A DNA stretch of 64,000 nucleotides from positions 2,552,501-2,616,500 of the forward strand of contig NZ_JAZIFY010000001.1 in the NCBI RefSeq assembly GCF_036634195.1, written 5' to 3'. Shown here piece by piece: positions 1 through 8,638 of the stretch. Every line of letters starts with the position of its first letter. The stretch's first letter is position 1. The stretch comes from Streptomyces sp. P9-A4. GTDB taxonomy: Bacteria; Actinomycetota; Actinomycetes; Streptomycetales; Streptomycetaceae. The translations under genes were made by a program, and so were the position numbers. The notes beneath the pieces are model-generated. The model saw only the letters and a list, made by a program, of their open reading frames with translations, had not been told where the DNA came from and did not search any database.

Positions 1-108
1 TACGAACAGCCCGGCCCGGATCATCGAGCGCTTGCGCAGACGTGTGCCCTCGACGTCCGGCGGGGTGACGGGGACGGGCGAGGCGGCTCGGGGACGGGCG
101 TTGCTCAT
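1..108 (-). CDS. N-terminal fragment of an unknown protein, cut by the window edge
   Basis: Only the first 36 codons are in the window; the gene continues off the left end. It starts at an ATG whose complement is at 106-108. The visible N-terminus is polar and proline-rich, then has basic residues (RLRKRS) before a hydrophobic run that begins MIRAGLFV. This would fit an N-terminal cytoplasmic tail before a first membrane segment, but too little is visible to name a family. It runs the same way as the ABC exporter that ends at 216, with about 107 bases between them. Confidence 0.5.
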   Translation of the reverse strand, partial: MSNARPRAASPVPVTPPDVEGTRLRKRSMIRAGLFV

Positions 109-215
109 GACCCCGATTCGGTCCCGGCGGGGGCCGACCGGAATCCGCCGGGATACTCGTCCCGCCGGGCGGCCCGTACTCAGATCGCGCGACGGCTCCC
201 GGCCCCGGCCCCGCG

Positions 216-3200
216 TCACACCCGCTCCGGCTCCTCCTCGTCCACGGCCTCGCCGATGAACGTGCTCCACAGGGCCGCGTACCGGCCGCCCAGCGCGAGG
301 AGTTCCTCGTGGGTGCCGTCCTCCGCGACCCGGCCGTGGTCCATGACGATCACCCGGTCGGCGCGGGCCGCCGTGGTCAGCCGGTGGGCGACGACCAGGG
401 TCGTGCGGCGGCCGGCGAGCCGGTCGGTGGCCTGGTTGACCTGGGCCTCGGTGGCCAGGTCCAGGGCCGCCGTGGCCTCGTCGAGGAGCAGGATGTCGGG
501 GTCGACGAGTTCGGCGCGGGCGAGCGCGATGAGCTGGCGCTGACCGGCGGAGAGGTTGCGGCCCCGCTCGGCCACCTCGTGGAGGTAGCCGCCTTCGAGG
601 GTGGCGATCATGTCGTGGGCGCCGACCGCGCGGGCCGCCGCCTCCACCTCGGCGTCGGTCGCCTCGGGACGGCCGTAGGCGATGGCGTCGCGGATCGTCC
701 CCGCGAAGAGGTACGCCTCCTGCGGGACGACGCCGAGCCGGTGCCGGTACGCGGTGAGGTCGAGGTCCCGCAGGTCGGTGCCGTCGGCGGTGACCCGGCC
801 GCCCGTCGGGTCGTAGAACCGGGCGACCAGCTTGACCAGGGTCGACTTGCCCGCGCCGGTCTCGCCGACGAAGGCGACGGTCTGGCCGGCCGGGATGCGC
901 AGGTCGATGCCGGTGAGGGCGGTCTCGTCCTTGACGGTGCCGTCCTCCCCTCCGTACGCGAAGGAGACGTCCTCGAAGGCGATCTCACCGCGCAGCGAAA
1001 GCACGTCCAGGGGTGCGTCGGCGGCGGCCGTCGACGTGGGCTCCTGGAGGAGTTCCTGCATCCGCCGCAGCGAGACGGTCGCCTGCTGGTAGCCGTCGAA
1101 GACCTGCGAGAGCTGCTGCACGGGGGCGAAGAACAGGTCGATGTAGAGGAGGTAGGCGACCAGGGCGCCGGTGGTGAGCGTGCCCGCCTCGATCCGGTTC
1201 GCGCCGACGATCATGACGGCCGCCGCGGCGACCGAGGACAGCAGGGTGACGAACGGGAAGTAGACCGAGATCAGCCACTGGCCCCGGACGCGCGCCTCGC
1301 GGTAGTGGTCGCTGCGCTCGGAGAACCGTTCCGCCCCGGACCGCTCGCGACGGAAGGCCTGCACGATCCGGAGGCCGGAGACCGACTCCTGGAGGTCGGC
1401 GTTGACCACGCTGATCCGCTCGCGGGCCAGCTCGTACGCCTTCACGCTGGAACGGCGGAAGAAGAACGTGGCGACGGCGAGGACCGGCAGGGTCGCGAAG
1501 ACGACCAGGGCCAGCTGGAGGTCGAGCACCAGCAGCGCGACCATGATCCCGAAGAAGGTGACGACCGAGACGAAGGCGGTGACCAGACCCGTCTGGAGGA
1601 AGGTGGACAGGGCGTCCACGTCCGTGGTCATCCGGGTCATGATCCGGCCGGTCAGCTCGCGCTCGTAGTAGTCCAGGCCGAGCCGCTGGAGCTGGGCGAA
1701 GATCTTCAGCCGCAGCCCGTAGAGGACCCGCTCGCCGGTCCGGCCGGTCATCCGGATCTCGGCGGTCTGCGCGACCCACTGCACGAGCACGGTCACCAGG
1801 GCCAGCGCGGACGCCGCCCAGACGGCGCCGATCGCCAGCCGGTTCACGCCCTGGTCGATGCCGTGCCGGATCAGGACCGGGAGCAGCAGGCCGGCGCCGG
1901 CGTCGAGCGCGACCAGACCGAGGCTGACGAGCAGCGGGAGGCCGAAGCCCCGGAGCAGCCTGCGCAGGCCGTAGGAGTCCTCCGCGGACACGGCGCGGGC
2001 CTCGTCGATGCCGGGGGTGTCGTCGGCGGGCGGCAGGGCCTCGACGGCGGCGAGCAGCTCGGGGGTGGCCCCCGGCGCGGTGCTCTCCCGGTCGGGGGTC
2101 TCCTCGCGCACCCACAGGGTGGGGGTGAGGCCCCGCTCGGCGTCGAACTCGGCGTCCAGCTCGGCCCGCAGCATGCGGTCCTCGGGCGGCGCGGGCGGCG
2201 CGATGTGGCCGGGCGAGACGGCGCCCAGCTCGTCGGGGTCGGTGAGGAGGCGGCGGAAGAGCGGGGAGCGCTCCTCCAGCTCGGCGTGGGTGCCGATGTC
2301 GGCGAGCCGGCCGTCCTCCAGGACGGCGATGCGGTCGGCCAGGCCGAGGGTGGAGCGGCGGTGGGCGATGAGCAGGGTCGTACGGCCCGCCATCACCGAC
2401 TTCAGGGCCTCGTGGATCTCGTGCTCGACCTTGGCGTCGACGGCGGAGGTGGCGTCGTCGAGGAGGAGGAGACGGGGGTCGGTGAGGATGGCGCGGGCGA
2501 GGGCGACGCGCTGGCGCTGGCCGCCGGAGAGGGTGAGGCCGTGCTCGCCGACCTTGGTGTCGTAGCCCTCGGGCAGCTCGGCGATGAACCGGTCGGCCTG
2601 GGCGGCGCGGGCGGCCGTCTCGATCTGCTCCTGGGTGGCGTCCGGGAGGCCGTACGCGATGTTGGCGCGGACGGTGTCGGAGAAGAGGAAGGAGTCCTCG
2701 GGGACGAGGCCGATCGCGGCGCGCAGCGAGTCGAGGGTGAGCTCGCGGACATCGTGGCCGCCGACGAGGACGGCGCCGTGGGAGACGTCGTAGAAGCGGG
2801 GCAGGAGGAGGGAGACGGTGGACTTGCCGGAGCCGGAGGCGCCGACGACGGCGACGGTCTCGCCGGCGCGGATCTCCAGGGAGAAGCCGTCGAGGACGGG
2901 AATGGTCCTGCCGGAGGCGCCCGGGTATCCGAAGCTCACATCGTCGAACTCGACGGTGGCGGGAGCGTCCGCGGGAAGGTCCTTGGTCCCGTCCCGGATG
3001 ACCGGCTCGGTGTCGACGAGGTCGAGGACCCGCTCGACGCCGGCGCGGGCCTGCTGGCCGACGGTGAGGACCATGGCGAGCATCCGGACCGGGCCGACGA
3101 GGGAGGCCAGGTAGGAGGAGAAGGCGACGAAGGTGCCGAGGGTGATCTGGCCCTTGTAGGCGAGCCAGCCGCCGAGGGCGAGGACGGCGACCTGGCCGAG

Positions 3201-3971
3201 GGCGGGGACGGTCTGGAGGGCCGGGGTGTACTTGGCGTTCAGCCGGATCGTCCGCAGCCGGCCGGCGAACAGCTTCCGCCCGGCCTCGCGGATCTTGCCG
3301 GTCTCCTGGTCCTCCTGGCCGAAGCCCTTGACGACCCGGACGCCGGTCACGGCCCCGTCGACGACACCGGCGACGACGGCGGCCTGCTGCTGCGCGTGCC
3401 AGGTGGCGGGGTGGAGGCGGGTACGGCTGCGCTTGGCGATCCACCAGAGGGCGGGGGCGACGGCGAGCGCGACGAGGGTGAGGGGCAGGGACAGCCAGGC
3501 CATCACGGCCAGTGAGATGAGGAAGAGCAGGATGTTCCCGATGGTCATCGGGAGCATGAACAGCAGGCCCTGGATCAGCTGGAGGTCGCTGGTGGCCCGC
3601 CCGACGACCTGCCCGGTGGACAGCTCGTCCTGCCGCCGCCCGTCGAGCCGGGTGATGGTCGCGAACATGTCGGTACGCAGGTCGTGCTGGACGTCCAGGG
3701 CGAGCCGGCCGCCGTAGTAGCGGCGGACGTAGGTGAGGACGTAGACGATGACGGCGGCGCCGACGAGCAGCCCGGTCCAGACGCCGAGGCTCCGGGTCTT
3801 CGTCCCGACGACGTCGTCGATGATCACCTTGGTGACCAGCGGCACGAGCGCGAGCACGGCCATCCCGAGCAGGGACGACCCGAGCGCGAGCAACACGTTG
3901 GCCCTGTACCGCCACGCGTACCCGGCCAGCCTGCGCGCCCAGCCCTGCTGCTTCTCCCCGACCACCGCCAC
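216..3971 (-). CDS. Fused two-half ABC exporter with one degenerate ATP site
   Basis: This 1251-residue protein has the order membrane domain, ATPase, membrane domain, ATPase in one chain. Each half has about six membrane helices. ATPase 1 has Walker A GASGSGKST (about residue 376), signature LSGGQ (about 480) and Walker B ending LLLLDD, so the catalytic glutamate is Asp. ATPase 2 has GETGAGKST (about 1037), signature LSAGQ (about 1142) and Walker B ILLLDE. One composite site is therefore degenerate, as in heterodimeric exporters of the TM287/288 type; here both subunits are fused, joined by an acidic, proline-rich linker around residues 580-660. The likely role is drug or lipid export; the substrate cannot be read from sequence. 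The gene stands alone, with the terminator of the next gene just upstream. Confidence 0.9.
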   Translation of the reverse strand: MAVVGEKQQGWARRLAGYAWRYRANVLLALGSSLLGMAVLALVPLVTKVIIDDVVGTKTRSLGVWTGLLVGAAVIVYVLTYVRRYYGGRLALDVQHDLRTDMFATITRLDGRRQDELSTGQVVGRATSDLQLIQGLLFMLPMTIGNILLFLISLAVMAWLSLPLTLVALAVAPALWWIAKRSRTRLHPATWHAQQQAAVVAGVVDGAVTGVRVVKGFGQEDQETGKIREAGRKLFAGRLRTIRLNAKYTPALQTVPALGQVAVLALGGWLAYKGQITLGTFVAFSSYLASLVGPVRMLAMVLTVGQQARAGVERVLDLVDTEPVIRDGTKDLPADAPATVEFDDVSFGYPGASGRTIPVLDGFSLEIRAGETVAVVGASGSGKSTVSLLLPRFYDVSHGAVLVGGHDVRELTLDSLRAAIGLVPEDSFLFSDTVRANIAYGLPDATQEQIETAARAAQADRFIAELPEGYDTKVGEHGLTLSGGQRQRVALARAILTDPRLLLLDDATSAVDAKVEHEIHEALKSVMAGRTTLLIAHRRSTLGLADRIAVLEDGRLADIGTHAELEERSPLFRRLLTDPDELGAVSPGHIAPPAPPEDRMLRAELDAEFDAERGLTPTLWVREETPDRESTAPGATPELLAAVEALPPADDTPGIDEARAVSAEDSYGLRRLLRGFGLPLLVSLGLVALDAGAGLLLPVLIRHGIDQGVNRLAIGAVWAASALALVTVLVQWVAQTAEIRMTGRTGERVLYGLRLKIFAQLQRLGLDYYERELTGRIMTRMTTDVDALSTFLQTGLVTAFVSVVTFFGIMVALLVLDLQLALVVFATLPVLAVATFFFRRSSVKAYELARERISVVNADLQESVSGLRIVQAFRRERSGAERFSERSDHYREARVRGQWLISVYFPFVTLLSSVAAAAVMIVGANRIEAGTLTTGALVAYLLYIDLFFAPVQQLSQVFDGYQQATVSLRRMQELLQEPTSTAAADAPLDVLSLRGEIAFEDVSFAYGGEDGTVKDETALTGIDLRIPAGQTVAFVGETGAGKSTLVKLVARFYDPTGGRVTADGTDLRDLDLTAYRHRLGVVPQEAYLFAGTIRDAIAYGRPEATDAEVEAAARAVGAHDMIATLEGGYLHEVAERGRNLSAGQRQLIALARAELVDPDILLLDEATAALDLATEAQVNQATDRLAGRRTTLVVAHRLTTAARADRVIVMDHGRVAEDGTHEELLALGGRYAALWSTFIGEAVDEEEPERV

Positions 3972-4084
3972 GAATGGCCTCCCGTCCGTCCTGCTCTACC
4001 GGAAGCCCCAACACGGCCGACGTGCGATTTCATCCCGCCGCAACAAATCGGGGACGAGGTCCCGCCCAAGGTCCCGGCGGGGAC

Positions 4085-4112
4085 CCGGCCGGGGTCCTAG
4101 GACCCCGGCCGG
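4085..4112. terminator. Perfect 28-base palindrome, probable terminator
   Basis: Bases 4085-4112 form a perfect inverted repeat centred on CCTAGG, starting five bases after the stop codon of the TPP-dependent enzyme gene, which ends at 4118 on the minus strand. The position suggests transcription stop for that gene ahead of the ABC exporter. It has no loop of its own and no clear U tract, so an operator role is also possible. Confidence 0.5.
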
Positions 4113-4117
4113 TCCGC

Positions 4118-5800
4118 TCAGAGGTGCGTCGGTTCGAACATCCTCAGGAGGGCCGGGAGGACGACCACCGACGGGCCCGGGGTCGTGAGGGACTTCGTCA
4201 GGTCCGTCGTCAGGGTTTCCGGGGTCGTCAGGGTCGCCGGGACGCCGAAGGACTCCGAGAGGGCCACGAAGTCCGGGCGGGTGAGTTCCGTGCCGGTGGC
4301 CTCGCCGAAGGCGCCGGTCATGTACTCGCGCAGGATGCCGTAGCCGCCGTCGTCGACGATCAGCCACGTCACGTCCAGGCCGTACTGCTTCGCCGTCGCC
4401 AGCTCCGCGATCGAGTACATCGCGCCGCCGTCGCCGGAGACCGCGAGGACCGGGCGGCTCGGGTCGGCCACCGCCGCGCCGAGGGCCGCCGGGAAGGCGT
4501 AGCCGAGGCCGCCGGCGCCCTGCGCGGAGTGCATCGTGTTCGGGTGCTTCGCGTCGAAGGCCGACCACGCCCAGTACGCCAGGATCGTCATGTCCCAGAA
4601 GCTCGGCGACCGCTCCGGCAGCGCCTCCCGTACCGCCGCCACGACCCGCTGCTCCAGCCCCAGGCCCTGGGCCGCGATCCGGTCCCTGACCTTCGCCAGG
4701 ACGGCCGCGACCCGCTCGGGCGCGGTGGGGTCCCGGCGCTCCGGCACCGTCTCCAGGAGCGCCTGGAGCGCGAGCCGGGCGTCCGCGTGGATGCCGAGCG
4801 CCGGGTGGTTCGACTCCAGCTTCCCGGCGTCCGCCTCGATCTGGATCACCCGGCCGCGCGGCGCGAACGTGTGGTAGTTCGAGGACAGCTCACCGAGGCC
4901 CGAGCCGATGACGAGGAGGACGTCGGCGTCCTCCAGGAAGTCGGTGGTGTGCCGGTCCTCCAGCCAGGACTGGAGCGACAGCGGGTGCTCCCACGGGAAC
5001 GCCCCCTTGCCGCCGAAGGTCGTCACGACGGGGATGTCCAGCCGCTCCGCGAGCGCCAGCAGCTTGCCCGAGGCGTCGGAGCGGACGACTCCGCCGCCCG
5101 CGATGACCGCCGGGCGCTCGGCGTTCGCGAGCAGGTGCGCCGCGACCGCCGTCAGCTCGGGGCGCGGGGCGACCTCCTCGGGCGTCGCGTCCATCGCCGT
5201 CACGACCGGCAGGGTGGTCTCCGCGAGGAGCACGTCCTGCGGGATCTCCACCCAGACCGGCCCGTGCGGGGCGGTGAGCGCCGATTCCCAGGCCGCCGCG
5301 ATGGCGGAGGGGATCTGGGACTGCGTACGGACCGTGTGGACGGACTTCACCACGTCCCGGAAGGAGGCCTGCTGGTCGCGCAGCTCGTGCAGGTAGCCGT
5401 GTCGGCCGCCGCCGAGGCCGGCCACCGGGATCTGGCTGCCGATCGCGAGGACGGGCGCGGACGCGGACGCGGCCTCCTGGAGCGCGGCGAGCGACATCAG
5501 CGCGCCGGGCCCGGTGGAGAGCAGCAGCGGGGCGGCCTCACCGGTGATCCGGCCGTAGGCGTCGGCGGCGAAGCCCGCGTTGTTCTCGACGCGGAGGCCG
5601 ACGTACGTCAGTGCCGAGCGGCGCAGGGCGTCGAACATGCCCAGGGCGTGCTGGCCGGGGAGGCCGAAGACGGTGGTGGCGCCGAGGCCGGTGAGGGTCT
5701 CGACGACCAGGTCGCCGCCGATGCGCCCCTTGGGCGGGTCGAGGGCGGCTGCCGTCTGCGCGTCGGTGGGGCGGAGTACCAGGTCGTGGTCGTGGGTCAT
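4118..5800 (-). CDS. TPP-dependent acetolactate synthase-like enzyme, possible 2-ketoarginine decarboxylase
   Basis: A 560-residue protein with the three-domain layout of the acetolactate synthase/pyruvate decarboxylase family. The TPP-activating glutamate is in RVENNAGFA (about residue 71). The TPP/Mg motif begins GDGGAMYS near 455 but ends DDGGYG, where the family usually has NN. The start at 5800 has GAGGG upstream; an open frame continues far upstream but only as a shadow. Next to a guanidinobutyrase/agmatinase-type gene and a PucR regulator, it may be AruI-like: AruI of Pseudomonas decarboxylates 2-ketoarginine to guanidinobutyraldehyde, which is oxidised to the substrate of guanidinobutyrase. 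The family is certain; this substrate is inferred from context only. Acetolactate synthase, oxalyl-CoA decarboxylase or benzoylformate decarboxylase roles remain possible. Confidence 0.8.
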   Translation of the reverse strand: MTHDHDLVLRPTDAQTAAALDPPKGRIGGDLVVETLTGLGATTVFGLPGQHALGMFDALRRSALTYVGLRVENNAGFAADAYGRITGEAAPLLLSTGPGALMSLAALQEAASASAPVLAIGSQIPVAGLGGGRHGYLHELRDQQASFRDVVKSVHTVRTQSQIPSAIAAAWESALTAPHGPVWVEIPQDVLLAETTLPVVTAMDATPEEVAPRPELTAVAAHLLANAERPAVIAGGGVVRSDASGKLLALAERLDIPVVTTFGGKGAFPWEHPLSLQSWLEDRHTTDFLEDADVLLVIGSGLGELSSNYHTFAPRGRVIQIEADAGKLESNHPALGIHADARLALQALLETVPERRDPTAPERVAAVLAKVRDRIAAQGLGLEQRVVAAVREALPERSPSFWDMTILAYWAWSAFDAKHPNTMHSAQGAGGLGYAFPAALGAAVADPSRPVLAVSGDGGAMYSIAELATAKQYGLDVTWLIVDDGGYGILREYMTGAFGEATGTELTRPDFVALSESFGVPATLTTPETLTTDLTKSLTTPGPSVVVLPALLRMFEPTHL

Positions 5801-5855
5801 CGGATCCCTCGGGGCGTGGCGTGGTCGGTGCGGTGCGGCCCGGTGGCCGGGGCGG

Positions 5856-5889
5856 GCCCCGCGTTCCGCCCGGGGGAGGAACGCGGGGC
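5856..5889. terminator. Hairpin between ureohydrolase and TPP-enzyme genes
   Basis: A perfect 12-base stem (5856-5867 with 5878-5889) and a 10-base loop lie 16 bases after the stop of the speB-like gene and before the start of the TPP-enzyme gene. There is no U tract. It may end part of the transcription, so that the downstream gene is made at a lower level. Confidence 0.45.
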
Positions 5890-5904
5890 ACCTCCGACAG
5901 GTTC

Positions 5905-6882
5905 CTACTTCGCCGCGCGGCCCGCCGCGATCTGGCGGGACATGATCGTCGTCAGCTCGTACGCGGTGTGCGAAGCGGCGACCGCCGTGATCTCGGCGTG
6001 GTCGTACGCGGGAGCCACCTCGACGACGTCCGCCGACACCAGGTTGCAGGAGGACAGCCCGCGCAGGATCTCCAGCAGCTCGCGGGAGGTCATGCCGCCC
6101 GCCTCGGGGGTGCCGGTGCCGGGCGCGTGGGCCGGGTCGAGGCAGTCGATGTCGATGGAGATGTACAGCGGGCGGTCGCCGATGCGCTGGCGCAGCTGGT
6201 CGGCGACCTCGTCGGCGCCACGGCGGTAGACGTCCGCCGAGGTGACGATGCCGAAGCCCATCTTCTCGTCGTCGGTGAGGTCCTGCTTGCCGTAGAGCGG
6301 GCCGCGCGTACCGACGTGGGAGAGCGCCTCGGTGTCGAGGATGCCCTCCTCGACGGCCCGGCGGAACGGCGTGCCGTGGGTGTACTCGGCGCCGAAGTAG
6401 GTGTCCCAGGTGTCGAGGTGCGCGTCGAAGTGGAGCAGGGCGACGGGGCCGTGCTTCTTGGCGACGGAGCGGAGCAGCGGCAGCGCGATGGTGTGGTCGC
6501 CGCCGAGGGTCATCATGCGGGCGCCGGAGGCGAGCAGGTCGTCGGCGGCGGCCTCGATGGTCTCGACGGCCTCGTTGATGTTGAACGGGTTGGCGGCGAT
6601 GTCGCCGGCGTCCGCGACCTGGGCGAGGGCGAACGGGGAGGCGTCCTGCGCCGGGTTGTAGGGGCGCAGCAGGCGGGAGGCCTCGCGGATGGCGTTGCCG
6701 CCGAAGCGGGCGCCGGGGCGGTAGGAGACGCCGCTGTCGAAGGGGACGCCGACCACGGCGATGTCGGTGGTGCCGACCTCGTCGAGTCGCGGCAGGCGGG
6801 CGAACGTCGCGGGACCGGCGTACCGCGGGACGCGGGACGAGTCGATCGGGCCGCGCGGGGTGTTCCGGTCGCTGCTGCTCAT
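5905..6882 (-). CDS. speB: Agmatinase/guanidinobutyrase-family ureohydrolase
   Basis: A 325-residue ureohydrolase that would release urea from a guanidino compound, using two manganese ions. The metal ligands are all present: GGDHT (about residue 127), DAHLDTWD (about 152) and [14 protein letters not shown] (about 245). Length and motifs fit the agmatinase branch rather than arginase. The substrate could be agmatine or 4-guanidinobutyrate; the adjacent TPP enzyme and the divergent PucR regulator favour a catabolic guanidinobutyrate pathway. The start ATG at 6882 has an AGGAGG-like site (CTCAGGAGGACCCC) ahead of it. The symbol is given for the family, not for proven substrate. Confidence 0.85.
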   Translation of the reverse strand: MSSSDRNTPRGPIDSSRVPRYAGPATFARLPRLDEVGTTDIAVVGVPFDSGVSYRPGARFGGNAIREASRLLRPYNPAQDASPFALAQVADAGDIAANPFNINEAVETIEAAADDLLASGARMMTLGGDHTIALPLLRSVAKKHGPVALLHFDAHLDTWDTYFGAEYTHGTPFRRAVEEGILDTEALSHVGTRGPLYGKQDLTDDEKMGFGIVTSADVYRRGADEVADQLRQRIGDRPLYISIDIDCLDPAHAPGTGTPEAGGMTSRELLEILRGLSSCNLVSADVVEVAPAYDHAEITAVAASHTAYELTTIMSRQIAAGRAAK

Positions 6883-7016
6883 GGTCGGGGTCCTCCTGAG
6901 GTGGATCGGTCGGGGTCCGCCCGTGGCCCCGGATGTTCACGACGGTAGGTCGCCGGGGCCCTCCGTTGAAGGGTACGTTTCCTCCACTGTCGACACCGGA
7001 AATGTACGAAGGATCC
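6883..7016. promoter_or_regulatory. Divergent promoter region between speB-like gene and pucR-like regulator
   Basis: The 134 bases between two divergent starts must hold both promoters. I saw no clear consensus hexamers or long palindrome. A regulator placed head-to-head with the genes it is thought to control usually binds in such a gap. Confidence 0.4.
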
Positions 7017-8561
7017 ATGACCGTGTCCGTACCGGAACTCGCCTCCCCCACTCCCCCCGCGCCGCCCGTCTCCCTCGCCGCGCTGCTCGCCCGCCGGGAC
7101 CTGGGGCTCCGGCTGCTCGCCGGGCCCGGGGACGTACCGCTGCACTGGGTGCACACCTCGGAGATGGCCGACCCGTATCCGTACCTCCTCGGCGGCGAGC
7201 TGCTGATGACGGCGGGCGTGCAGCTCACCGAGCCGGCGCGGTACGTGGAGCGGGTGGTGGAGGCGGGGGCGGCGGCGCTCGCCTTCGGGGTGACGCCGGT
7301 GTACGACACGGTTCCGGCGGAACTGGTCGAGGCCTGCGCGCGGCACGGGCTGCCGCTGGTCGAGGTGCCGCCGAGGACTCCGTTCACGGCGGTCGCGCGG
7401 GCGGTGTGGCGGCTGATGGCCGAGGCCCGGCTGCACGAGCTGCGCCGGGTGACGGAGGCCCAGCAGTCCCTGGCGGCGGCAGCGGCCCGGCCCGCCCCGG
7501 TCCCGGCGGTGCTCGGCGCGCTCGCCTCGCGGCTGGCGGGGCGGGCGGTCCTCTTCGGGGCGGACGGCACGGAGTCCGCGGCGGCGGGCCGGGCGGTACC
7601 GGCGGAGTCGGCGCGGGCGCTGCGCGAGCTGGCGGGGGTGCTGGGGCCGCGCCCCGGCGGGCCCGCGTCGGCGAGCGGGGACGGCGGCGGGCTGCGGCTC
7701 GCGGCGTACGCGCTGGGCGGCGGGGACGGTCTGACGCTCGGGATCGCCACGGAGCGGCGCGGCCCCGGGGACCACACGATCGCGGGGGTCGCGGTCGTGC
7801 TGCTCTCCCTGCTGACGGCCCCGCACCGGGGTGCGGACGTGACGGTACGGGACGGGGCGCTGGTCCGGCTGCTCCTGGGCGCGGCCCCGGCGGAGGCCGC
7901 GGGCGCCCTGGGCCCCGGCCCGTGGACGGTGGTCCACGCCTCGGGCGGCGACGGCACGCCGTTCGCGGCGGCGAGCCTGGCGGCGGCGCTGGGGACACCA
8001 CTGGTGGACACGGGGGCGGGGGCGGGCGGCGCCACGGCCTCGGGCACAGGCACAGGCACGGGCACGGGCACGGACACGGGCGCGGGCGCGGGCAAAGCCG
8101 CCCCCGGAACCGTCCGTCTCCTCCTCCCCTCCTCCGCCGCCCTCACCCCCCAGGACGGCTGGACCCTCGGGGCGAGCGCCCCCGTCCCCGCCGCCGACCT
8201 CGCCGCCGGGGACGCCCAGGCGGCGCGGGCGCTGCGCCGGGCGGAGGCCACCCGGGTGGCGCTGGTGCGGCACCGGGCGGGCGGTTTCGCGGGGCTGGTG
8301 GACCGGGACGAGGCCGCCGCGTACGCCCGTGAGCTGCTGGCGCCGCTCGGGGAGCCGCTGACCGAGACCCTGCGCGCATGGCTCTCGCTGCACGGCGGCT
8401 GGGACCGGACGGCGGTGGCGACGGGCCTGCACCGCAACACCGTGCGACAGCGGATCGCGCGCTGCGCGGCGCTCCTCGACCGGGACCTGGACGATCCGGA
8501 CGTAAGGATGGAGCTGTGGTTCGCATTGCACTCGGCCCCGAACGCTGGACAGAGGGGTTGA
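7017..8561 (+). CDS. PucR-family transcriptional regulator
   Basis: A 514-residue regulator. The N-terminal PucR domain (residues about 20-130) has the typical HTSEMADPYPYLLGGEL stretch. The C-terminal PucR helix-turn-helix (about 455-505) includes GGWDRTAVATGLHRNT and VRQRIARC. I chose the ATG at 7017 because GAAGGA lies just upstream; an in-frame ATG at 6933 would run through the promoter region. The family controls purine, amino acid and polyamine catabolism, and the head-to-head position suggests control of the ureohydrolase and TPP-enzyme genes. The middle of the protein is low in complexity, with a Gly-Thr/Gly-Ala repeat (see 8043-8090), so this part is probably a flexible linker. Confidence 0.85.
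   Translation: MTVSVPELASPTPPAPPVSLAALLARRDLGLRLLAGPGDVPLHWVHTSEMADPYPYLLGGELLMTAGVQLTEPARYVERVVEAGAAALAFGVTPVYDTVPAELVEACARHGLPLVEVPPRTPFTAVARAVWRLMAEARLHELRRVTEAQQSLAAAAARPAPVPAVLGALASRLAGRAVLFGADGTESAAAGRAVPAESARALRELAGVLGPRPGGPASASGDGGGLRLAAYALGGGDGLTLGIATERRGPGDHTIAGVAVVLLSLLTAPHRGADVTVRDGALVRLLLGAAPAEAAGALGPGPWTVVHASGGDGTPFAAASLAAALGTPLVDTGAGAGGATASGTGTGTGTGTDTGAGAGKAAPGTVRLLLPSSAALTPQDGWTLGASAPVPAADLAAGDAQAARALRRAEATRVALVRHRAGGFAGLVDRDEAAAYARELLAPLGEPLTETLRAWLSLHGGWDRTAVATGLHRNTVRQRIARCAALLDRDLDDPDVRMELWFALHSAPNAGQRG
8043..8090 (+). repeat. Eight hexanucleotide repeats inside the pucR-like gene
   Basis: Eight units of GGCACA/GGCACG/GGCGCG in tandem encode a Gly-Thr then Gly-Ala dipeptide tract. 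The unit is six bases, so slippage would change linker length without breaking the frame. Confidence 0.8.
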
Positions 8562-8638
8562 CCGATCGGTAACTTCGTCCCCAAGAGGGCTGAGCAAGCG
8601 CTTAGACAACCTGGACCGGACACGAAGGAGGGCGACTC

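Noticed and set aside
309..3515. Very long open frame opposite the ABC exporter
   Set aside because: It lies in the antisense frame of a clear exporter, is rich in Gly, Asp and Arg and has no ribosome site. Long antisense frames are normal in GC-rich DNA.
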